A program made the translations under genes and the position numbers. This document shows, piece after piece, positions 58,016-64,000 of a DNA stretch of 64,000 nucleotides. Position 1 is the stretch's first letter, and every line of letters starts with the position of its first letter. Source of the stretch: Kallipyga gabonensis (lineage in GTDB: Bacteria; Bacillota; Clostridia; Tissierellales; Peptoniphilaceae); contig NZ_CXYV01000001.1 in assembly GCF_001286805.1 (NCBI RefSeq), forward strand, positions 218,405 to 282,404. Direction: 5' to 3'. The notes under the pieces are model-generated. The model saw only the letters and a program-made list of their open reading frames with translations, did not search any database and had not been told where the DNA came from.

Positions 58016-59221
58016 TTACACGCGTTCCTGGTATTTTTTTGCCACTTCCTGGAGGTCCTGGACACGGTCCAAGCTCTCCCAGGGGAAGTCCTCATCCTGG
58101 CGGCCGAAGTGGCCGTAGGCCGCCGTCTTCCCATAAATGGGCCGACGGAGGTCCAGGGTCTGGATAATGGCCGCCGGACGGAAGTCGAAGACCTCCTGGA
58201 TCATGGCCGTTAGGTCTTGGTCGCTGTATTTCCCGCTGCCGAAGGAGTTGACGTCCATGGAGAAGGGGGTGGCCCGGCCGATGGCGTAGGCCAGCTCGAT
58301 CTCCACTTCATCCGCCAGGCCGGCAGCCACCATGTTCTTGGCCACATAACGGGCGAAGTAGGTGGCCGACCGGTCAACCTTGGAGGGATCCTTCCCGGAG
58401 AAGGCTCCGCCGCCATGGTGGGCCCGGTCCCCGTAGGTGTCGATGATGATCTTCCGTCCGGTCAGGCCCGAATCGGCGGCCGGCCCGCCTTTTTCAAAGC
58501 GGCCTGTGGGATTGACGAAGAAACGGGTCTCGGAATCCAGCAATGAGGGGTCAATGGTGGGGACCACTACTTTGGTCCAGAGCTCCTCCTTGAGCTCCTT
58601 CATTGTGATTTCCGGGTCATGCTGGGCGGAGATCAGGATGGACCGGACCCGGTTGGGCTTGCCATTCATGTATTCCACGGAAACCTGGGTCTTCCCGTCC
58701 GGACGGAGGTGGTCAACAATCCCCTCCTTCCGAACCTGGGCCAGGCGGTAGGAAAGCTTGTGGGCCAGGTCTGTAGTCAGGGGCATGTAGTTCTCCGTCT
58801 CCTTGCAGGCGTAGCCGAACATGATCCCCTGGTCCCCTGCCCCCGCCTGGAGCCGGGCATCCGAATCCCCTTCACGGGATTCCTCGGACTGGTTAACCCC
58901 CTGGGCAATATCGCTTGACTGCTCCTGGATCGAAGAGAGGACGGCACAGTGGTTGCCATCAAAACCCGACCGGGTATCAACGTAACCGATCCGGTTGAGA
59001 GTCTTCCGGGTCACGGCATCGAAATCCACATAGCCGGTGGTGGTAATTTCCCCGGTAATAAAAATGATTCCATTGGTAGCCAAAACCTCACAGGCACAGC
59101 GTGCATCGGGGTCCTGGGCCAGGGTCTCATCTAAAATCGCATCCGCCACCTGGTCACAGACCTTGTCAGGATGGCCCTCCGTCACGGATTCTGCGCTTAA
59201 AACTCGTCTTTCTTCCTTCAT
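58016..59221 (-). CDS. metK: S-adenosylmethionine synthetase
   Basis: The product has about 401 residues: VLSAESVTEGHPDKVCDQVADAILD, ATNGIIFITGEITTTGYVD, GAGDQGIMFGYACKETENYMPL, GGGAFSGKDPSKVDRSATYFARYVAKNMVAAGLADEVEIELAYAIG. All signature motifs are present. The start at 59221 gives the usual N-terminus, though its ribosome-binding site is weak. No SAM riboswitch is visible in the short upstream region. Confidence 0.97.
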   Translation of the reverse strand: MKEERRVLSAESVTEGHPDKVCDQVADAILDETLAQDPDARCACEVLATNGIIFITGEITTTGYVDFDAVTRKTLNRIGYVDTRSGFDGNHCAVLSSIQEQSSDIAQGVNQSEESREGDSDARLQAGAGDQGIMFGYACKETENYMPLTTDLAHKLSYRLAQVRKEGIVDHLRPDGKTQVSVEYMNGKPNRVRSILISAQHDPEITMKELKEELWTKVVVPTIDPSLLDSETRFFVNPTGRFEKGGPAADSGLTGRKIIIDTYGDRAHHGGGAFSGKDPSKVDRSATYFARYVAKNMVAAGLADEVEIELAYAIGRATPFSMDVNSFGSGKYSDQDLTAMIQEVFDFRPAAIIQTLDLRRPIYGKTAAYGHFGRQDEDFPWESLDRVQDLQEVAKKYQERV

Positions 59222-59310
59222 CTCTTGTTCAGAAGGCTCCTTCGGATGACCTTCCTGCTCCTTTCTTCCTAATAAAACCGTATCACTTCTATTATATACA
59301 AAATCCGAAA

Positions 59311-59346
59311 AAGAAAATACCAAGCCCTCCCAAAGGCAGGCTTGGT
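59311..59346 (-). terminator. Terminator after ispF
   Basis: On the minus strand ACCAAG(CC) pairs with (GG)CTTGGT, an 8-bp stem, and is followed by TATTTTCTTTTT. It separates the isoprenoid operon from metK. Confidence 0.7.
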
Positions 59347-59360
59347 CCTCTCATTTCCTC

Positions 59361-59855
59361 TTAGTTTTCCTCGTCTTTTGATAGCAAAAGGAGGCTGGCC
59401 ATAGCGGCCATCCCTTCTTCCCGGCCAACAAAGCCCAGACCCTCGGTCGTGGTCGCCTTAACCGAAACCTGGTCGACCCTGCAGTCCATGATCTCGGCCA
59501 GTTTCCTCCTCATGGCATCGATGTGGGGGGCCAGTTTAGGCCTCTGGGCCATCACCACCACATCCACATTCCCAATGGTGTAGCCCCGATCTTCCACCCG
59601 GTCCATGATCCCCCGGAGAAGGAGGAGGGATGAGATGTCCTTGTACTTGGGGTCCGTATCCGGATAGAGCTTGCCGATATCCCCCAGGCAGAGGGCCCCG
59701 CAGAGGGCGTCCATGATGGCGTGGGTCAGAACGTCCGCATCCGAATGGCCCAGGAGACCTTTTTCAAAGGGAATTTCGACTCCCCCCAGGATAAGCTTCC
59801 GCCCCTCCACCAGTCGATGGACATCATAGCCCGTTCCCACTCGTATATTATTCAT
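59361..59855 (-). CDS. ispF: 2-C-methyl-D-erythritol 2,4-cyclodiphosphate synthase
   Basis: The product has 164 residues: [71 protein letters not shown]. Zinc ligands D-x-H in YDVH and H in LGHSDAD are present, as is the [13 protein letters not shown] motif. It makes MEcPP in the MEP pathway. The start overlaps the ispD stop by 8 bases. Confidence 0.97.
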   Translation of the reverse strand: MNNIRVGTGYDVHRLVEGRKLILGGVEIPFEKGLLGHSDADVLTHAIMDALCGALCLGDIGKLYPDTDPKYKDISSLLLLRGIMDRVEDRGYTIGNVDVVVMAQRPKLAPHIDAMRRKLAEIMDCRVDQVSVKATTTEGLGFVGREEGMAAMASLLLLSKDEEN

Positions 59856-60564
59856 GGGTATCCTCCATAAGCAGGTAACGACCGTAGGCCAAATCCTCCG
59901 GTCGGGTCAGTTTGATGTTTTGTCCATGGCCCGGGTAGATGGCCACCTTCCTCCCAATCCGCTCCAGCATCTGGGCATCATCGGTGACCCTTTCCCCCTC
60001 CGCGAGGGGCTTATCATAAGCAGCCAGAAGGGCTTCCTTCCGAAAGATCTGGGGGGTCTGGGCCCGGTAGAGCTGGGCCCGGTCCGGGGTTTCCCGAATC
60101 TCTCCCCGGTCATTGACCCGTTTGATGGTGTCGGTCACAGGAACCGCAGCGATGCAACCATCCAGATCCTCCGCCTCCATCCGGTCCAGACCTCCTTCAA
60201 CCAAGTCGGGGTCCAGGAAAGGCCGGGCCCCGTCCTGGATCAAAACCAGGTCCGTGTCATCGTCCAGGGCATCCAGCGCCTTCCTAATGGTGTCCATCCT
60301 CTCCTCCCCACCTTGGACCAAGGCAAAGGTCTGGTCAGGGAAGTTTTCTACCAGGCCGGGAAGAATTTCTTCATTCACCCGGTCCAGGTCCTCTTCCCGC
60401 ACAAGAAGGATGTGGTGATCAATCCGTCCCGTTTCAGCCAGGGCCCGGACTGTCCGCTCGATGACAGGCATCCCGCCCAGATCCACCAAAATTTTATTGA
60501 CCTTTCCCATCCGCTGGGACCGGCCCGCCCCGGCAATCAAAGCGGTAACCTTCAGCCTAGTCAT
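59848..60564 (-). CDS. ispD: 2-C-methyl-D-erythritol 4-phosphate cytidylyltransferase
   Basis: The product has 238 residues from ATG 60564: [35 protein letters not shown] (CTP-binding GAG..RMG..NK), [64 protein letters not shown]. It activates MEP with CTP. It overlaps ispF downstream and the DRL-like reductase upstream, giving a three-gene operon. Confidence 0.97.
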   Translation of the reverse strand: MTRLKVTALIAGAGRSQRMGKVNKILVDLGGMPVIERTVRALAETGRIDHHILLVREEDLDRVNEEILPGLVENFPDQTFALVQGGEERMDTIRKALDALDDDTDLVLIQDGARPFLDPDLVEGGLDRMEAEDLDGCIAAVPVTDTIKRVNDRGEIRETPDRAQLYRAQTPQIFRKEALLAAYDKPLAEGERVTDDAQMLERIGRKVAIYPGHGQNIKLTRPEDLAYGRYLLMEDTHE

Positions 60565-61831
60565 CAAGTGCTCCTAAATTCATGGCAAAGGTGGAATCTT
60601 GAAGGGCTCGTAGTCTATAAATGGTTGTAGTCGGATCCACCTCGACATCATCCCTGGTCAGAATCTGGCCGGCCTTAATCGACCGGACCATCTTGGACTT
60701 CCCGGCAATAATACCGAAGGGAACATGGCCCCCTTGAACCAGGTCCTCATGGCTCTCCACCAGCCCACGGAGGCAGAAACCGCCCATTCCGTCCAGTTCC
60801 TCCCCGGCCTTCAAGTCTTTTTTTGCCACACAAACCGTTTCCGCTACCGGACCGCCCGGAAGGGGAGTAATCGCCATCTGGTCGTGGAGAATGGCCTTGG
60901 CGATGGTGATGGGGGTTTCCAGAGATCCCAGGTGGAAGGGACGGTAGAAAAGGAAGTGGTCACCATCTTTTTTCATCATGTAGTTGAGTTCATCCTGCAC
61001 CCATTCATTTTGTGCTTTGGCGATGACAAAAACACCGGGAGCAAGTCCATCCACATATTCCACGATCCCGTATTGACTTAGGATTCCCCCTTCTTCTTTT
61101 GTCCGAAGATCTTTCAGGGTCTCTTCCTCGCCACCGGTAATCCCATGCATGCCGGGAATATCCGGGAGGAAGCCGGTAGCATTGGCCAGGAGGTTCATTT
61201 CCGCCATGGTCTTGGTCCCGTCCTTAAAAGAGGCCAACATCCGGGGATTCATTCCCCTCGCCTCTGCCTCTTCCCTACAAGTCTCCGGATTAGCTCCATA
61301 ATTAATTTTATTATTCTTTCCTTTACCGGCCACCAGGACTTCCATTCCCATGGTTTTGGCAAATTCAAAAAGCTTGAAGGTTTCTGCCGGCTCATCTCCA
61401 TTTGACCCGGTGTAGATCAGTCCCGCCTGGTCAAAGAGCTTGTGCATGAGAGGACCAATGGTGATGTCCACCTCAACATTGAGGAGGACCAGGTGCTTCC
61501 CCTGAAGAAGGCACTCATAGGCGATCTCCGCTCCTCCTTCGGTAGTCCCGGTCGCATCGACCACCAAGTCAACTTCCTTTGACCGACAGATGGTTCGAAA
61601 ATCCGTGTCTTGAACGATGTCAGAGTCCCTGCCCGACAATCGCTTATAATTTTTTACTGCTAATTCTATCCGATCGAGGTTGTGGTCACAAATGGCCATC
61701 AGGGCCATCCCGGGAACCGTAGATAGCTGAGCGACCAAACCCTGCCCCATTTGGCCTGCACCAATAATCCCCAGGCGTATGGGTCTGTTTTCCTTGTCCA
61801 GTTCGAGAAGTTCCTGGTAAATCCTTGCCAT
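60557..61831 (-). CDS. DRL/DXR-II-like oxidoreductase (putative alternative DXP reductoisomerase)
   Basis: The product has 424 residues. A Rossmann motif GIIGAGQMGQGLVAQL is followed by a homoserine-dehydrogenase-like core (VDLVVDATGTTEGGAEIAYECLLQGKHLVLLNVEVDITIGPLMHKLF; YTGSNGDEPAETFKLFEFAKTMGMEVLVAGKGKNN) and a C-terminal SAF-like domain (VAKKDLKAGEELDGMG; IKAGQILTRDDVEVDP). This build matches DRL of Brucella, which converts DXP to MEP in place of DXR. Overlap with ispD and ispF strongly supports that role. Alternatively it is an uncharacterised dehydrogenase of the same family. Confidence 0.78.
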   Translation of the reverse strand: MARIYQELLELDKENRPIRLGIIGAGQMGQGLVAQLSTVPGMALMAICDHNLDRIELAVKNYKRLSGRDSDIVQDTDFRTICRSKEVDLVVDATGTTEGGAEIAYECLLQGKHLVLLNVEVDITIGPLMHKLFDQAGLIYTGSNGDEPAETFKLFEFAKTMGMEVLVAGKGKNNKINYGANPETCREEAEARGMNPRMLASFKDGTKTMAEMNLLANATGFLPDIPGMHGITGGEEETLKDLRTKEEGGILSQYGIVEYVDGLAPGVFVIAKAQNEWVQDELNYMMKKDGDHFLFYRPFHLGSLETPITIAKAILHDQMAITPLPGGPVAETVCVAKKDLKAGEELDGMGGFCLRGLVESHEDLVQGGHVPFGIIAGKSKMVRSIKAGQILTRDDVEVDPTTTIYRLRALQDSTFAMNLGALDD

Positions 61832-61922
61832 GTTCCATCCCTTCCATAACTCCCGGACTAAGGTCAGGCCGGGCGTTTTTTCAGTTTACTATCCTATTAC
61901 TTCTTTCCTGTCCATAGACCCC

Positions 61923-62147
61923 CTAAGAAGTCGATGGATCCTCCGGTTCATAGACCAGGATGTCGCCCGGTTGACAATCAAGATTTTCGCAAATGGCCTC
62001 TAAAGTTGAAAAACGAATAGCCTTAGCCTTTCCGGTTTTCAAGATGGACAGGTTGGCCATAGTGATCCCGACCTTTTCCGAGAGTTCCGTCAGGGTCATC
62101 TTCCGCTTGGCCATGATGACATCCAGGTTGACTTTAATCCTCATCAT
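61923..62147 (-). CDS. YozG-like XRE regulator
   Basis: The product has 74 residues: RIKVNLDVIMAKRKMTLTELSEKVGITMANLSILKTGKAKAIRFSTLEAICENLDCQPGDILVYEPED, the compact YozG/HTH_26 form. Two ATGs (62147, 62144) are possible after GAGGGG. It follows the DUF2975 gene by 4 bases, a common pair. Confidence 0.92.
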   Translation of the reverse strand: MMRIKVNLDVIMAKRKMTLTELSEKVGITMANLSILKTGKAKAIRFSTLEAICENLDCQPGDILVYEPEDPSTS

Positions 62148-62151
62148 CCCC

Positions 62152-62631
62152 TCAAATCGTCAGTTCCAGGTCGTCTTTCATATCAGAGGCATCTCGGACC
62201 ACCTCAGCAAAAAGACGAAGGACTTGGCTGACCAGAAGAGAAAGGAGGAGGCCAATAAAAAGAGAGAGGAGGATCATGGACCGGACTCCGGCGACAAAAA
62301 GAAGGAGGTCCAAGAGCCCCAAGGTCACCTGGCTCACTTCAAGAGCTTTGGCCGACCCTTTCAGGGAGACAAAAATGAAGAAAGAATAGAGTTTTTCTTT
62401 GTTGCGGAAGACCCGGAAGAAAGCCAGGAAAAGAATAGCGGAAGAGGCCGCCATGGCCAATAGAATGATCCAGGCCATGCAAAGAATCCAGGGGCGGAAG
62501 GCCGCCAAAGAAGGATTTTCCAGGGCCATTCGGTGAGATAGAGTGACAACCGGACCCAGGGCGATGTATATTGTGAATAGACAAATGGCAAGCAGGAGAG
62601 CTTGTATGGTAATCATCCGCCAGCGTTTCAT
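62152..62631 (-). CDS. DUF2975 membrane protein
   Basis: The product has 159 residues from ATG 62631 (AAAGGGGATACC) with four membrane segments: TIQALLLAICLFTIYIALG, ILCMAWIILLAMAASSAILFLAFF, a third after KLYSFFIFVSLKG..., and SMILLSLFIGLLLSLLVSQVLRLF. The pattern FRN.EKL.S.F.F....KG and pairing with a YozG-like regulator are typical of DUF2975. The role is unknown, possibly sensing that controls the regulator. Confidence 0.88.
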   Translation of the reverse strand: MKRWRMITIQALLLAICLFTIYIALGPVVTLSHRMALENPSLAAFRPWILCMAWIILLAMAASSAILFLAFFRVFRNKEKLYSFFIFVSLKGSAKALEVSQVTLGLLDLLLFVAGVRSMILLSLFIGLLLSLLVSQVLRLFAEVVRDASDMKDDLELTI

Positions 62632-62812
62632 GGTATCCCCTTTCTTTTTCTTATCCAGTATAGGCGATGTTTTATTGATAATCAAGAATCTTTTATTGAA
62701 TATCAATAAAAAGTTTGGTTGACTGTGCCATGAAATACTTTTATGGGGCCGGGCGTGGTAAAATAGGATGAAACTGATGTCAGGAAAAAATTCGCTTGAG
62801 AAAGGAATGACA

Positions 62813-63988
62813 ATGACAACGAGAAACCGCCTTGTAGTTAATCTCAAGGCTTTAAAAAATAATCTCATGGTCCTCAATAGTCGTAAGGAGGACGAAAATC
62901 CAGAGGCCAAGGTTTTCGGTGTGGTCAAGGCGAATGCCTATGGCCTTGGGGCAGTACGTGTAGCCAGGGAGATTGAAGAGGAGGTGGACGGTTTCTGTGT
63001 TGCCCTCCCGGAGGAAGCCAAGGAGTTAGTGGAGGCGGGCATCCAAAAGCCCATCCTTTCTCTGGGCTACCTTCCCCAGGAGTGGATGGCCTATTTTGCA
63101 GAAAAGGGGATTCGTCCCACCCTATACGACCCGGATTCTGCCATAGCCTTCAACCGGGAGGCCAAAAAGCTGGGTGTCTGTGCCCCCTTCCACCTGGCCA
63201 TTGACACGGGGCACTCCCGGATCGGAATTCTTTGGGACGATGAGGACCGGATGGAAAAAATCCGGGCCATGGCTGAGCTGGACCACCTCTTTTTAGAAGG
63301 GGCTTTCAGCCACTTTGCCTCGGCCGATGAAGAAGATCCCGCCTTCACTGACCGGCAATTCGACCGCTTTCTAACGGTCATGGAGGAAATGAAGGAGGAG
63401 GGCATTGCTGTTCCCATCCGCCACATTGCCAATGATGCGGCTTTAATCCGGGACCCCAAATATGTTTTGGATGGTGTCCGCCTGGGCATTTCTCTTTACG
63501 GGGAGTTCCCCTCACGTGCAATCAGAGACCTCAACCCCATTGACCTGGAAGAGGTGGTCGCCTGGAAGACGGTGATTACCAATATCAAAACCATCGTCCC
63601 CGGAACTCCTGTCTCCTATAACCACAAATGGAGGGCTCCGGTTTCCTCGAGGATTGCCACTCTCCAGGTGGGCTATGCCGACGGCTATGCACGAAGCCTG
63701 ACCAACCGGGCGGATGTCCTCATCCGGGGCTACCGCTGCCCCCAAGTTGGGGCGGTTTGCATGGACCAGATGATGGTGGATGTCAGTCGCCTGGAAGATG
63801 AACTCCGGGCAAAAAAACAGCCTCCCCTCTCCGTAGGCGAGGAAGCCTACCTGATGGGTCATGATCCCGCCGAATGGCCAACAGATTCCCCGATCACCCC
63901 ATTAGAGCTGGCCGATACGATCTATACCATCTCCTACGAGATCCTGACCTCCGTTTCCGGCCGGGTCACTCGAGAATACCTGAATTAG
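62813..63988 (+). CDS. alr: Alanine racemase
   Basis: The product has 391 residues from ATG 62813, 7 bases after AAAGGA. The PLP lysine is in VFGVVKANAYGLGAV (K39). Further motifs are AIDTGHSRIGI, GAFSHFASADEEDPAFTDRQFDRF, RHIANDAALI, DGVRLGISLYG, and the second catalytic region LQVGYADGYARSL with the tyrosine. It supplies D-alanine for peptidoglycan. It is divergent from DUF2975. Confidence 0.96.
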   Translation: MTTRNRLVVNLKALKNNLMVLNSRKEDENPEAKVFGVVKANAYGLGAVRVAREIEEEVDGFCVALPEEAKELVEAGIQKPILSLGYLPQEWMAYFAEKGIRPTLYDPDSAIAFNREAKKLGVCAPFHLAIDTGHSRIGILWDDEDRMEKIRAMAELDHLFLEGAFSHFASADEEDPAFTDRQFDRFLTVMEEMKEEGIAVPIRHIANDAALIRDPKYVLDGVRLGISLYGEFPSRAIRDLNPIDLEEVVAWKTVITNIKTIVPGTPVSYNHKWRAPVSSRIATLQVGYADGYARSLTNRADVLIRGYRCPQVGAVCMDQMMVDVSRLEDELRAKKQPPLSVGEEAYLMGHDPAEWPTDSPITPLELADTIYTISYEILTSVSGRVTREYLN

Positions 63989-63996
63989 GAGGCTCT

Positions 63997-64000
63997 ATGA
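63997..64000 (+). CDS. Start of next gene, cut by window end
   Basis: An ATG at 63997 follows TAGGAGGCTCT, a strong ribosome-binding site overlapping the alr stop region. Only four bases are visible, so the product is unknown; it is likely in the alr operon. Confidence 0.55.

Noticed and set aside
59221-59310. SAM riboswitch upstream of metK
   Set aside because: The space between the terminator and metK is too short, and no SAM-I core motifs are seen.

Overview
The window looks like a chromosomal segment of a Gram-positive anaerobe of the Bacillota, probably Clostridia/Tissierellia-like. The basis is strong AGGAGG ribosome-binding sites throughout, the secE-nusG-rplK-rplA block, a sortase-type surface protein, MMPL/DUF2975/XRE genes, and tRNA genes without an encoded CCA. 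The genus is not resolved. An integrated siphophage fills bases 1105-35570. It is bounded by a 14-bp direct repeat whose left copy is the 3' end of a tRNA-Ala(CGC) gene. A truncated IS-type transposase lies at the extreme left edge. || Prophage, left to right: small regulatory and membrane peptides, then (all on the minus strand) lysis genes (holin, GH25 endolysin), the tail module (receptor-binding and baseplate proteins, tail spike, Dit, 1202-residue tape measure, frameshifted tail assembly chaperone, tail tube), connectors, major capsid, scaffold, a MuF-type head protein with an extra C-terminal domain and a coupled small gene, portal, a large terminase gene split by a group I intron carrying an HNH homing endonuclease, and a small terminase gene. 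Next come a Panacea-type toxin-antitoxin pair, an ArpU-like regulator, replication and recombination genes (DUF4373, RecT, YqaJ), many very small early genes, a CI/Cro-type switch with an ImmA protease, a NYN-domain nuclease preceded by an attenuator-like RNA leader and faced by a compact convergent small RNA, and a tyrosine integrase with a similar leader. || Host region 35.6-48.6 kb: an Fe3+-type ABC importer operon with a metallo-beta-lactamase-fold protein; a surface-anchored protein gene interrupted by a 101-bp tandem duplication (possible phase variation); rplA, rplK, nusG, secE, rpmG; a divergent MATE exporter; a thioesterase and a rhodanese. || Host region 48.6-56.6 kb lies between two tRNA-Pro genes (CGG and TGG), each flanked by a decayed integrase 3' end. 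It carries a GtrB/DPM-like glycosyltransferase, a secreted coiled-coil protein paired with an MMPL transporter, and a decayed AbiE system. || Host region 56.6-64 kb: a hairpin repeat array, mreB, metK, and an isoprenoid operon in which ispD and ispF sit with a homoserine-dehydrogenase-like reductase resembling the alternative DXP reductoisomerase (DRL/DXR-II), then a DUF2975/XRE pair and alanine racemase. || The strongest candidates for something undescribed are the NYN nuclease with its two structured RNAs, the recurring pairs of small coil and membrane peptides in the early region, the opposite-strand two-gene cassette at 29.5-30.3 kb, and the MuF toxin-immunity-like pair.
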